NCBI RefSeq assembly: GCF_023205015.1
Contig: NZ_CP096258.1
Span: 1,302,001-1,366,000 of the forward strand
Source: Providencia rettgeri
Lineage (GTDB): Bacteria; Pseudomonadota; Gammaproteobacteria; Enterobacterales; Enterobacteriaceae
Reading direction: 5' to 3'
DNA length: 64,000 bases
This document shows positions 8,057-16,065 of the stretch, in pieces. Each line of letters starts with the position of its first letter. Within the stretch, counting starts at the first letter, position 1. A program made the position numbers and the translations under genes. The notes under the pieces were generated by a model. It did no database searches and was not told where the DNA came from. It saw nothing but the letters and a program-made list of their open reading frames with translations.

Positions 8057-9349
8057 ATGAAGCAGGCTTTTAAAGTAGTTTTAGGGTTCCTAATGCTATG
8101 GGCGACAGTGGCTCAGGCTGAAATACGTATTGAGATCACTGAAGGTGTTAACTCAGCTCAACCTATTGGTGTTGTGCCGTTTAAATGGTCAGGTGCTGGT
8201 GCGCCACCACAAGAAGTTGGCCAAATAGTGGGCGCTGATTTGCGTAATAGCGGGAAATTTAACCCTATCGAACCAAGCCGTATGCCTCAACAACCGGGTA
8301 CCGCTTCTGAAGTGATCCCTGAAGCGTGGACTGCATTAGGTATTAATGCCGTTGTTGTAGGGCAGGTTCAGCCTGCAGCCGATGGTAGCTTTGTTGTTAG
8401 CTATCAGTTAGTCGATGTCGCAGCTAACCCAGGGGCTGTTTTATCTCAGAACCAATATAAAGTAACCAAAGAATGGTTACGCTATGCAGCGCATACTGCA
8501 AGTGACGAAGTCTTTGAAAAATTGACGGGTATTCGTGGCGCATTCCGTACACGTATTGCTTATATTGTTGTCAACAAAGGCGGTCAATACCCATATGAAT
8601 TACGTGTTTCTGACTATGACGGTTTTAACCAGTTTACGGTTCACCGTTCACCAGAACCTTTGATGTCGCCAGCTTGGTCACCAGATGGTGAGAAACTGGC
8701 TTACGTTACATTTGAAAGCGGTAGTTCAGCACTTGTCATTCAAACCTTATCGACAGGAGCAGTTCGTCAGGTCGCATCATTCCCTCGTCACAATGGGGCA
8801 CCTGCATTCTCTCCGGATGGGACTAAATTGGCATTTGCATTGTCTAAAACTGGCAGCTTGAACTTATATGTAATGGACTTAGCAAGTGGGCAGATTCGTC
8901 AGGTAACCGATGGTCGTAGTAACAATACGGAACCAAGTTGGATGCCAGATGGCCAAACTTTAGTCTATACTTCAGATCAGGCGGGACGTCCGCAGATTTA
9001 TAAAATCAATATTAATGGTGGCAGCCCTGAGCGTGTATCCTGGGAAGGAACACAAAATCAGGATGCTGATGTTAGCCCGGATGGCACTTTCTTAGTGATG
9101 GTCAGCTCCGGCGGCGGTCAGCAACATGTCGCCAAACAAGATCTGGCAACGAACAACGTTGAGTTTTTAACGAAAACGTTCCTAGATGAAACGCCGAGTA
9201 TCGCACCTAACGGCACTATGGTAATTTATAGCTCCTCTCAAGGCTTGGGGACTATATTGCAGCTAGTTTCGACCGACGGGCGTTTCAAAGCGCGTCTTCC
9301 GGCTACCGATGGACAGGTTAAATTCCCTGCCTGGTCGCCGTATCTGTGA
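8057..9349 (+). CDS. tolB: Tol-Pal system beta-propeller protein TolB
   Basis: TolB is a periplasmic protein that binds Pal and is regulated through TolA. The 430-residue length equals E. coli TolB. A signal peptide ends at VAQA-EIRIEI after residue 21. An N-terminal alpha/beta domain is followed by a six-bladed propeller whose blades repeat the WSPDG, FSPDG, WMPDG and VSPDG motifs from about residue 206 on. AGGGAG lies 8 bases before the ATG. It is separated from tolA by 146 bases, so a second promoter is possible, as in E. coli. Confidence 0.98.
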   Translation: MKQAFKVVLGFLMLWATVAQAEIRIEITEGVNSAQPIGVVPFKWSGAGAPPQEVGQIVGADLRNSGKFNPIEPSRMPQQPGTASEVIPEAWTALGINAVVVGQVQPAADGSFVVSYQLVDVAANPGAVLSQNQYKVTKEWLRYAAHTASDEVFEKLTGIRGAFRTRIAYIVVNKGGQYPYELRVSDYDGFNQFTVHRSPEPLMSPAWSPDGEKLAYVTFESGSSALVIQTLSTGAVRQVASFPRHNGAPAFSPDGTKLAFALSKTGSLNLYVMDLASGQIRQVTDGRSNNTEPSWMPDGQTLVYTSDQAGRPQIYKININGGSPERVSWEGTQNQDADVSPDGTFLVMVSSGGGQQHVAKQDLATNNVEFLTKTFLDETPSIAPNGTMVIYSSSQGLGTILQLVSTDGRFKARLPATDGQVKFPAWSPYL

Positions 9350-9393
9350 TGCATAATAATAATGTGTGGCAAAAAATATTAAGGATCAAAACG

Positions 9394-9891
9394 ATGCAAC
9401 TGAATAAAGTGCTTAAAGGGCTGATGATCGCGTTACCAATCATGGCAGTCGCAGCTTGTAGCTCTAACAAAAACAATGACCAAGATGGCGTAGATACTTC
9501 TACTAACCAAACTAACACTGGTCTGTCTGCGGAAGAGCTGGCACGTCAGCAAATGGAACAGCTGCAACAAAACAACACTGTTTACTTTGGTTTTGACAAA
9601 TACAACGTATCTCCAGAGTACGCTGACATGTTAGATGCGCACGCAGCATTCCTGCGTAGCAACCCATCTGTACGTGTTGTTGTTGAAGGTCATGCGGATG
9701 AGCGTGGTACTCCAGAATACAACATCGCGCTGGGCGAGCGTCGTGCTAATGCAGTTAAAATGTACCTGCAAAGCAAAGGTGTTTCTGGTGACCAAGTTTC
9801 ACTGGTTTCTTACGGTAAAGAAAAACCAGCTGTGTTAGGTCACACTGAAGCAGACTACGCGAAAAACCGTCGTGCAGTCATTGCATACTAA
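9394..9891 (+). CDS. pal: peptidoglycan-associated lipoprotein Pal
   Basis: Pal is an outer-membrane lipoprotein that binds peptidoglycan and TolB. The signal peptide MQLNKVLKGLMIALPIMAVAA ends before Cys22, which would be lipidated. The C-terminal OmpA-like domain contains GHADERGTPEYNIALGERRA, the diaminopimelate-binding region. The ATG at 9394 is chosen because it gives the canonical lipoprotein start and has AAGGA at 9381-9385. An upstream in-frame start at 9346 overlaps tolB and would spoil the signal peptide. The product has 165 residues. Confidence 0.97.
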   Translation: MQLNKVLKGLMIALPIMAVAACSSNKNNDQDGVDTSTNQTNTGLSAEELARQQMEQLQQNNTVYFGFDKYNVSPEYADMLDAHAAFLRSNPSVRVVVEGHADERGTPEYNIALGERRANAVKMYLQSKGVSGDQVSLVSYGKEKPAVLGHTEADYAKNRRAVIAY

Positions 9892-9913
9892 TAGATAAGC
9901 GAAATTATCTATT

Positions 9914-10696
9914 ATGAACAGTAACTTCAGACACTTACTAGTCGGTCTGTCGTTATTGGTTGGCGTAGCGGCCCCTTGGGCCGCTATTGCCCAAGCGCCA
10001 ATCAACAATGTCGGATCTGGTTCAACAACAGACCGCCTTACCCAACTTGAGACAGCAGTTAGCTCTCAAGGTCAAATTCTGTATCAAATCCAACAGCAAC
10101 TCGCTGACAACCAACGCGACATCGATATGTTGCGCGGTCAGATTCAAGAAAGTGAATACAAATTGAATCAAGTCATTGAGCGTCAGAAAGATTTATACAT
10201 GCAATTAGACAATGCAGGTGGTGGTAACTCAGCAGCTTCAGGCGATACAACAACGACTGGAACGAATGCATCGTCTTCCTCAACAACACCTGCGGCAGCG
10301 GCCAATACGGGTGGGAATGAGAAAGATGATTACAATGCCGCAGTCAAACTAGCTATGGAAAGCAAATCCAAAGCTCAAATTGACCAAGCAATAGGGGCAT
10401 TACAAGGTTTTATTAAAGCCTACCCTAAGTCTGGGTATCAATCTAACGCCAATTATTGGTTGGGGCAGTTAAACTACAACAAAGGTAGCAAAGACGATGC
10501 TGCTTTTTATTTCGCCACTGTAGTTAAGCAATATCCTAAATCCCAAAAAAGCAGCGAAGCCTTATATAAAGTTGGGCTGATCATGCAAGATAAAGGACAA
10601 AAAGATAAAGCGAAAGCTGTTTACCAACAGGTATTGAAACAATATCCAAACAGTGCTGGTTCAAAATTAGCCGAAAAAAAACTGAGTACACTTTAA
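9914..10696 (+). CDS. cpoB: cell division coordinator CpoB
   Basis: CpoB (formerly YbgF) is a periplasmic TPR protein that couples the Tol machine to peptidoglycan synthesis at the septum. The 260-residue product has a signal peptide ending AIAQA near residue 28, a coiled-coil trimerisation segment at about residues 38-100 rich in Gln and Leu, a Ser/Thr/Ala linker, and three TPR-like repeats from about residue 140 (NYWLGQLNYNKGSKDDAAFYF, EALYKVGLIMQDKGQ). It lies 22 bases after pal and ends the tol-pal cluster. Confidence 0.96.
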   Translation: MNSNFRHLLVGLSLLVGVAAPWAAIAQAPINNVGSGSTTDRLTQLETAVSSQGQILYQIQQQLADNQRDIDMLRGQIQESEYKLNQVIERQKDLYMQLDNAGGGNSAASGDTTTTGTNASSSSTTPAAAANTGGNEKDDYNAAVKLAMESKSKAQIDQAIGALQGFIKAYPKSGYQSNANYWLGQLNYNKGSKDDAAFYFATVVKQYPKSQKSSEALYKVGLIMQDKGQKDKAKAVYQQVLKQYPNSAGSKLAEKKLSTL

Positions 10697-10703
10697 TTTA
10701 TAG

Positions 10704-10734
10704 CCCCGAAGCAATATTACCGAATATTTCGGGG
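10704..10734 (+). terminator. hairpin after cpoB
   Basis: CCCCGA pairs with TCGGGG, and inside it AATATT pairs with AATATT around an ACCG loop. Only a short T-poor tail follows, so this may be a weak or factor-assisted terminator of the tol-pal operon. Confidence 0.55.
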
Positions 10735-10782
10735 TTATCAGTATGATAAGTGCGCATTTAAACTTTTTTTTAAAAAAAATCG

Positions 10783-10810
10783 TTGCACCCTCGTCAGAAA
10801 TCAGTAATAT
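10783..10810 (+). promoter_or_regulatory. promoter of the tRNA-Lys cluster
   Basis: TTGCAC (10783-10788) and TAATAT (10805-10810) are 16 bases apart and are followed by the GC-rich stretch GGCCGCCG. Such a discriminator is typical of stable-RNA promoters under stringent control. The call is from the motif and from its place before the tRNA genes. Confidence 0.6.
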
Positions 10811-10892
10811 AGGCCGCCGTTGAGACGAGAATGTAGTTAGCCAAAAATCTCGAGATACAGAAAGAAATTTAGTTAGAAATATTGTTTTAGAT

Positions 10893-10968
10893 GGGTCGTT
10901 AGCTCAGTCGGTAGAGCAGTTGACTTTTAATCAATTGGTCGCAGGTTCGAATCCTGCACGACCCACCA
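10893..10968 (+). tRNA. tRNA-Lys (UUU)
   Basis: The 76-base gene is complete, including the encoded CCA. The acceptor stem pairs GGGTCGT with ACGACCC, the anticodon loop is CTTTTAA (anticodon TTT), and the T arm is GCAGGTTCGAATCCTGC. It differs little from E. coli tRNA-Lys. In E. coli the same position between cpoB and nadA holds a larger Lys/Val cluster. Confidence 0.98.
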
Positions 10969-11000
10969 TCTAAACAATACAAAATCAGAAATTTCAAGAT

Positions 11001-11076
11001 GGGTCGTTAGCTCAGTCGGTAGAGCAGTTGACTTTTAATCAATTGGTCGCAGGTTCGAATCCTGCACGACCCACCA
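11001..11076 (+). tRNA. tRNA-Lys (UUU), second copy
   Basis: This 76-base gene is identical to the copy that begins 108 bases upstream. All arms and the encoded CCA are intact. The two are almost certainly cotranscribed, since only a 32-base spacer separates them. No tRNA-Val gene is interspersed, unlike the E. coli cluster. Confidence 0.98.
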
Positions 11077-11110
11077 TCTCAAAGTCGTAAATTCGAATAC
11101 ACCCCTAATC

Positions 11111-11213
11111 AAGTAAGCACTCAGTCGCTAAGCCATGCCTCGACAAGCTGGTTGCAGGTTCAGCCCGTAAGGTAAATCCGAAGGATTTAAATCCTGCACG
11201 ACCCACCATCTTA
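11111..11213 (+). repeat. tRNA-Lys-derived repeat, copy 1
   Basis: This 103-base unit resembles a decayed tRNA-Lys. Its last 19 bases before CATCTTA are exactly the tRNA-Lys 3' end (AATCCTGCACGACCCACCA), and a T-stem GCAGG/CCTGC is kept. The T loop is replaced by an insert holding a perfect small hairpin, AAATCC-GAA-GGATTT. A D-arm-like segment, CTCAGTCGCTAAGC, is present but the 5' acceptor strand GGGTCGT is missing. It could not be charged as a tRNA. It lies directly after the functional genes and is probably on the same transcript. Confidence 0.85.
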
Positions 11214-11252
11214 AGCCATTCCCAAACAAAGAATCCAAATCAATAATCACCT

Positions 11253-11355
11253 AAGTAAGCACTCAGTCGCTAAGCCATACCTCGACAAGCTGGTTGCAGG
11301 TTCAGCCCGTAGGGTAAATTCGAAGGATTTAAATCCTGCACGACCCACCATCTTA
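11253..11355 (+). repeat. tRNA-Lys-derived repeat, copy 2
   Basis: This unit matches copy 1 over 103 bases with three substitutions, at a 142-base period. The inserted hairpin is AAATTC-GAA-GGATTT, in which the C-to-T change turns one G-C pair into a G-T pair, so the fold is preserved. The same tRNA-Lys 3' end with CCA closes the unit. The bases between the two copies are not repeated. Confidence 0.85.
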
Positions 11356-11503
11356 AAATATCTAAAAAATAAACGGACTGAAGAACCTAACGTCTATATT
11401 GGCGTAGAGCACGGACGAAAAAAGCGTGTTTAGGTTGAAGGGAATTAAAATACATATGTAACTAAAAACACAGCACTCCTTTGCTGTATTTTAAATGGAT
11501 CAC
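11356..11503. other. non-coding stretch after the tRNA repeats
   Basis: I see no gene here. A hairpin near its right-hand end probably ends the tRNA transcript and the convergent gene. Confidence 0.6.
11467..11493. terminator. bidirectional terminator between the tRNA cluster and the ANT(6)-like gene
   Basis: ACAGCA pairs with TGCTGT around a six-base loop, flanked by AAAAAC on the left and ATTTTAA on the right. It can serve the plus-strand tRNA transcript and the minus-strand gene that ends at 11504. Confidence 0.65.
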
Positions 11504-12373
11504 TTAAAATATTTCAGGTATTAATCCATTGTCCTGCAAAATACCAATAAGTAATTCTTGCATATTCTCTGCCATCGCCTGCATGTTATCGAAGCCTTGA
11601 AGGCTAGCGACCTCGGTAGTGGCCTCATTAAAGTAACGCATTAAGCATTGAAGAGACAGTGCGGCACTTTGTGCGGTTGCACAATTAAAGATAATTTCTA
11701 GCGCTTCGATATATTTCTTAGGCATCCATTCATGGTAGTTACGTCCTTTATACCAAACATCATTATTTTGCATGGCGACTAGACGCTCTATCATGGTCAA
11801 AAAATACTGTTTCATATCAGCACTTCTTGACCATGCGACCCATAATTCATCTCGAGTTAAAGCTACCGTGACCTGATGAGCTTCATGCCAAAAGTCAGAG
11901 ACAACTTCAGTAAATTGCTCCGCAGTGAATTGAGGTGGTGTGAGTACTTGTTGATTAATACTTTCAGGTAAGTTTTCGGTGATCCCTGTTTTATCGAGTA
12001 ATACAGCAAAACCACGAGAAAAAGTGGCATCTAAACCTTCCTGCTTCATCTTAGATAATCGCTCAGGTTCAGCAAAAGTAAAATCTACTTTACGACCCTC
12101 TTTAAAAATGACCAAACAGGTTGGCCAATCAGGCGCATCTTCTTCAAGATTTAGCAAATGAAGAGCAACTAAAGGTTCACCAAACTGATTAATCCAAGAC
12201 TTCTGCTTAAATATTTCAGTTGTACCATGGCCAATCAATTCAATATCAATATCTGAATAGCTATCAGCGTCTTGTTCCCGAGCGCGAGACCCCGTCAATA
12301 TGACCGCTTCAATTCTTGGATCGAGTAATGAAATAGAGATAATTTTATTTATTAAAGATGCAGGTGATTCCAT
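11504..12373 (-). CDS. aminoglycoside 6-adenylyltransferase-like nucleotidyltransferase
   Basis: The 289-residue product resembles the ANT(6)/AadK family, which transfers AMP from ATP to streptomycin. The nucleotidyltransferase signature is GSR at residues 28-30 followed by DID at 41-43, and the metal-binding pattern continues with KVDFTF further on. The start at 12373 (MESPASLINK) is preferred. An upstream in-frame start at 12478 would add 35 hydrophobic residues unlike the family. The gene is absent from the E. coli cpoB-nadA interval. Whether it confers resistance is unknown. Some family members are silent or act on other substrates. Confidence 0.75.
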   Translation of the reverse strand: MESPASLINKIISISLLDPRIEAVILTGSRAREQDADSYSDIDIELIGHGTTEIFKQKSWINQFGEPLVALHLLNLEEDAPDWPTCLVIFKEGRKVDFTFAEPERLSKMKQEGLDATFSRGFAVLLDKTGITENLPESINQQVLTPPQFTAEQFTEVVSDFWHEAHQVTVALTRDELWVAWSRSADMKQYFLTMIERLVAMQNNDVWYKGRNYHEWMPKKYIEALEIIFNCATAQSAALSLQCLMRYFNEATTEVASLQGFDNMQAMAENMQELLIGILQDNGLIPEIF

Positions 12374-12533
12374 AACTGGCCTATTAAGTATAACAATGGC
12401 TGCTACGATACCGATAAAGGCATATAAAAGCGAAGGTTTAAACGTAAAAAGTGTAAGAAAGCCGAAATATGAGCTCAAAAGGTCATTCGATAGGTAAAAA
12501 GAAAGGAGACTTATTAAGCTAAGTGGGGTATCT

Positions 12534-12551
12534 TGTTTAGTATATAAAACA
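12534..12551. promoter_or_regulatory. NadR-type operator before nadA
   Basis: TGTTTA-GTATAT-AAAACA matches the NadR (NAD repressor) consensus TGTTTA-N6-TAAACA with one mismatch. It lies about 75 bases before the nadA start, overlapping AT-rich promoter-like sequence. NadR represses nadA-pnuC in enterics when NAD is plentiful. Confidence 0.75.
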
Positions 12552-12624
12552 AAATGTGCGTAAACTTGCGGTTTTAAACTTATATAAGGTGATAAAATCG
12601 CTTTTTGCTAAACAGAGGCAACCA

Positions 12625-13665
12625 ATGAGCGTGTTTATCGATTTTGACCAGTCAGTTTATCCATTCCCAGCAAAACCAGCACGATTAAGCTCGGATGAAA
12701 GCGCTTTTTATCGGCAGAAGATTAAGTCGCTTTTGGTTGAGAAAAATGCGGTAATCGTTGCACACTACTATACCGACCCTGAAATTCAAGCATTAGCTGA
12801 AGAAACGGGAGGCTGCGTTGCAGACTCTCTGGAAATGGCGCGTTTTGGGGCTAAACATTCAGCATCTACATTAGTTGTTGCTGGAGTGAAATTTATGGGC
12901 GAAACCGCAAAAATTCTCAGCCCAGAAAAGCAAGTATTAATGCCAACATTAGAAGCCCAATGTTCTCTGGATATAGGCTGTCCTGAAGAGGCGTTTATTC
13001 GTTTTTGTGATGAGCACCCTGATAGGACTGTTGTGGTGTATGCGAATACATCAGCAGCAGTAAAAGCGCGGGCTGATTGGGTAGTGACATCCAGTATTGC
13101 TGTTGAGTTAATCGAGCACCTTGACAGCTTGGGTGAAAAAATCATTTGGGCACCAGACCGTCATCTTGGGCGTTATGTTCAACAGCAAACAGGTGCTGAT
13201 ATTCTTTGTTGGGAAGGGGCTTGTATTGTTCATGATGAGTTTAAAACCCAATCATTAGAAAAAATGAAAGCGTTGTACCCCGAAGCTGCGGTATTGGTTC
13301 ACCCTGAGTCACCACAAGCGATTGTCGACCTTGCGGATGCGGTGGGTTCTACAAGCCAGTTAATTAAAGCCGCACAAAATTTACCTAACCCATCGATGAT
13401 AGTGGCGACGGATAAAGGTATTTTTTACAAAATGCAGCAAGCTTGCCCGGAGAAGACGCTTTACATCGCTCCGACAGCGGGTGAGGGCGCAACATGTCGA
13501 ACTTGTGCACATTGCCCTTGGATGGCAATGAATGGCTTAAAAGCGATTGCTGAAGCTTTAGAAGGGAGTGCCCAAGGCCACCAAATTCAAGTTAGTGAAA
13601 TATTACGAGAAAAAGCATTACGGCCATTAAATAAGATGCTAGATTTCGCAGAGAGTCTAAAATAA
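12625..13665 (+). CDS. nadA: quinolinate synthase
   Basis: NadA condenses iminoaspartate with dihydroxyacetone phosphate to quinolinate in de novo NAD synthesis and needs a [4Fe-4S] cluster. The 346-residue product carries the cluster cysteines Cys113, Cys200 and Cys297, the last in the CRTCAHCPW motif. The start at 12625 (MSVFIDFDQ) fits the E. coli length and has AGAGG at 12614-12618. The longer in-frame start at 12556 lies next to the operator and is rejected. It is followed by pnuC in a likely operon under NadR. Confidence 0.97.
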   Translation: MSVFIDFDQSVYPFPAKPARLSSDESAFYRQKIKSLLVEKNAVIVAHYYTDPEIQALAEETGGCVADSLEMARFGAKHSASTLVVAGVKFMGETAKILSPEKQVLMPTLEAQCSLDIGCPEEAFIRFCDEHPDRTVVVYANTSAAVKARADWVVTSSIAVELIEHLDSLGEKIIWAPDRHLGRYVQQQTGADILCWEGACIVHDEFKTQSLEKMKALYPEAAVLVHPESPQAIVDLADAVGSTSQLIKAAQNLPNPSMIVATDKGIFYKMQQACPEKTLYIAPTAGEGATCRTCAHCPWMAMNGLKAIAEALEGSAQGHQIQVSEILREKALRPLNKMLDFAESLK

Positions 13666-13731
13666 TAAAATACCCTTTAAATGAAGTACTGAGCAATACA
13701 AGATTAACGATCACTTATAAAGGATTTTGGG

Positions 13732-14454
13732 ATGGATTTCTTTAGTACAGCCAATACGTTAGTGCAGATCCCACTCTGGGGTTCAGTTTATGATTTGTCT
13801 TACATTGAAGCGGTGGGGACGGTTGCTGGTTTACTTTGTATTTTGCTTGCTAGCTTAGAAAAAACGATTAATTACCTGTTTGGGCTAATTAATGTTTCTC
13901 TCTTCGCAGTTATTTTTTTTCAAATTCAGCTGTATGCAAACTTATTGCTACAAATATTTTTCTTCGTTGCCAATATCTATGGTTGGTATGCATGGAGCAG
14001 AGTCTCCAGTTCGCAACAAGCAGAGCTAAAAATTCGTTGGTTAAGCTTACCAAAGGCCGCTATCACACTCGTTATTTCAGTCATCGCTATTATTTATCTG
14101 ACATTTAATATTGATGCGGTATTTGGTGTGCTGGCGAGATGGGCTGTCGAGTTATTAAACCTATTTGGTGCCAACCTTGCGATGCCTACGATAGAACCTG
14201 ACGCATTCCCATTCTGGGATTCAGCAATGACCATTCTTTCTGTTGTCGCAATGATTTTAATGACGCGTAAGTATGTTGAAAACTGGTTATTGTGGGTCAT
14301 TATTAACGTCATCAGTATTGTGATTTTCTTTATTCAAGGCGTTTATGCCATGTCATTAGAATACTTAATTTTATTAGGTATCGCCCTAAATGGCTCTAGA
14401 CTTTGGATAAAATCAGCAAAAGAAAACGGCTCTTTGCCTATTTCCCGTACTTAG
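13732..14454 (+). CDS. pnuC: nicotinamide riboside transporter PnuC
   Basis: PnuC imports nicotinamide riboside across the inner membrane for NAD salvage. The 240-residue protein (239 in E. coli) has about seven transmembrane segments, including FGLINVSLFAVIFFQIQLYANLLLQ split by short polar turns and the conserved NIYGWYAW motif near residue 84. AAAGGA at 13719-13724 is the ribosome site. It follows nadA by 66 bases and is probably cotranscribed with it. Confidence 0.95.
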   Translation: MDFFSTANTLVQIPLWGSVYDLSYIEAVGTVAGLLCILLASLEKTINYLFGLINVSLFAVIFFQIQLYANLLLQIFFFVANIYGWYAWSRVSSSQQAELKIRWLSLPKAAITLVISVIAIIYLTFNIDAVFGVLARWAVELLNLFGANLAMPTIEPDAFPFWDSAMTILSVVAMILMTRKYVENWLLWVIINVISIVIFFIQGVYAMSLEYLILLGIALNGSRLWIKSAKENGSLPISRT

Positions 14455-14468
14455 AGAGAAAAAATCGA

Positions 14469-14511
14469 CTAAAACAGCGAAAGTGACATTATCGTCATTT
14501 AGCTGTTTTAG
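14469..14511 (+). terminator. hairpin after pnuC
   Basis: CTAAAACAGC pairs perfectly with GCTGTTTTAG, and an inner TGAC/GTCA stem extends it. It sits 15 bases after the pnuC stop. The T run is weak, so the efficiency is uncertain. Confidence 0.65.
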
Positions 14512-14807
14512 CTATTATTTGCTCTGTAAAATGCTATTCTTGCTGACTTATTGTGCTGAATTTCAACATTTCACCTCATTTTATAATTGGCGACTAATAA
14601 ACTCCTGGTTTTATCGTGCGCTTGGCTGTTTACAGATGTCTGTTGAACGGTTAGATTAAAATTTCGATGCTAATTATCTTTTATCCTTTGGGTACAGCGA
14701 AGAAACTCAGCTGTCTACTCTGCGCTTTGTTCGAGCGAAACTAACGTGGATAAATTTGGCATGTAAATCAACTACAGTAAAAAATAATAAACATTGGATA
14801 TACGGGT
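14512..14807. promoter_or_regulatory. aroG upstream region with a weak TyrR-like site
   Basis: No gene is seen in these roughly 300 bases. At 14617-14634 the sequence TGCGCT-TGGCTG-TTTACA has one perfect half of the TyrR consensus TGTAAA-N6-TTTACA and keeps the invariant outer TG/CA. A single TGTAAA half also occurs at 14762-14767. aroG is a TyrR target in E. coli, but these matches are weak. Confidence 0.35.
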
Positions 14808-15863
14808 ATGAATTATCAGAACGATGACGTCAGAATAAAACAAATTAAAGAATTATTACCACCAATTGCTCTGCTCGAAAAATTTCCAGCAACCGACAAA
14901 GCTGCGTTTACCGTTCATGAAGCACGCCTGGCAATCCACAATATTTTAGCCGGTAAAGATGACCGTTTAGTGGTCGTCATTGGCCCTTGTTCAATTCATG
15001 ATACTAAAGCGGCTTTAGAATATGCTGAGCGCTTGGGTAAATTACGTGAGGAATTAAAAGGCTCATTGGAAATCGTGATGCGGGTGTATTTTGAAAAGCC
15101 GCGCACAACAGTAGGCTGGAAAGGGCTAATTAATGATCCTAAAATGGATTGTAGCTTTGATATTAACGAAGGTTTACGTATTGCTCGTGAATTATTGCTG
15201 ACAATCAATAACCAAGGCTTACCAACTGCGGGTGAGTTCTTAGATGTCATCAGCCCACAATACGTGGCAGATTTGATGAGTTGGGGGGCAATCGGTGCTC
15301 GAACCACTGAATCACAAATTCACCGTGAGCTAGCGTCTGGTTTATCTTGCCCTGTTGGTTTTAAAAATGGTACAGATGGCACAATTAAAATTGCCATTGA
15401 TGCAATTAACTCTGCGCGTTCAGCCCACTGTTTCTTGTCAGTGACCAAGTGGGGACACTCTGCGATAGTGAACACCAGCGGAAACCCAGATTGCCATATT
15501 ATTTTACGTGGTGGTAAAGAACCAAATTACAGTGCTAAGCACGTGAAAGAAGTCCGTGAAGGGCTAGAGAAAGCAGGGCTTGTGCCTAGCATCATGATTG
15601 ATTTTAGCCATGCGAATAGCTGTAAAAAATTCGAAAAACAAATGGAAGTAGCAACGGATGTTAGCGAGCAAATTAGCCAAGGCGACCGCTCGATTACAGG
15701 AATTATGATTGAAAGTAATCTTATTGAAGGTAACCAAAACCTCGAATCTGATGAGCCACTCGTTTACGGTAAAAGCGTGACGGATGCGTGTATTGGTTGG
15801 AGTGATACTGAAAAAGTATTACGTCAATTATCGGATGCAGTAATTGCCCGCCGTAATAAATAA
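14808..15863 (+). CDS. aroG: phenylalanine-sensitive DAHP synthase
   Basis: AroG catalyses the first step of aromatic amino acid synthesis: phosphoenolpyruvate plus erythrose 4-phosphate gives DAHP. The 351-residue protein begins MNYQNDDVRIKQIKELLPP, as in E. coli AroG (350). It contains VVIGPCSIHD near residue 57, RTTVGWKGLINDP, the metal-site motif FSHANS and the C-terminal ESNLIEGNQ. The AroG rather than AroF/AroH assignment rests on the N-terminal sequence and the synteny with gpmA. It is a single-gene unit with its own terminator. Confidence 0.96.
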   Translation: MNYQNDDVRIKQIKELLPPIALLEKFPATDKAAFTVHEARLAIHNILAGKDDRLVVVIGPCSIHDTKAALEYAERLGKLREELKGSLEIVMRVYFEKPRTTVGWKGLINDPKMDCSFDINEGLRIARELLLTINNQGLPTAGEFLDVISPQYVADLMSWGAIGARTTESQIHRELASGLSCPVGFKNGTDGTIKIAIDAINSARSAHCFLSVTKWGHSAIVNTSGNPDCHIILRGGKEPNYSAKHVKEVREGLEKAGLVPSIMIDFSHANSCKKFEKQMEVATDVSEQISQGDRSITGIMIESNLIEGNQNLESDEPLVYGKSVTDACIGWSDTEKVLRQLSDAVIARRNK

Positions 15864-15884
15864 TTTAATAATAATAAATATATC

Positions 15885-15915
15885 AAGCCAGATATTTTAA
15901 TATCTGGCTTTTTTT
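15885..15915 (+). terminator. rho-independent terminator of aroG
   Basis: AAGCCAGATATT pairs perfectly with AATATCTGGCTT around a TT centre and is followed by a run of T. It lies 21 bases after the stop. Confidence 0.95.
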
Positions 15916-16065
15916 ATATATATACAGCACGATGGAGTTTTATATTTTTTATTATACAAAAAATAAATTAGTTTTTTATTCTAAGCTGCATTATTATTTT
16001 TTTGTCATTTTTATTAATGGTATTCTTTAAAGTTAGTTAAGTTTTAATATAAAGGAGTATATAAA

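Noticed and set aside
11111..11355. The tRNA-like units as functional tRNA genes
   Set aside because: They lack the 5' acceptor strand and have an enlarged T loop, so no standard cloverleaf forms.
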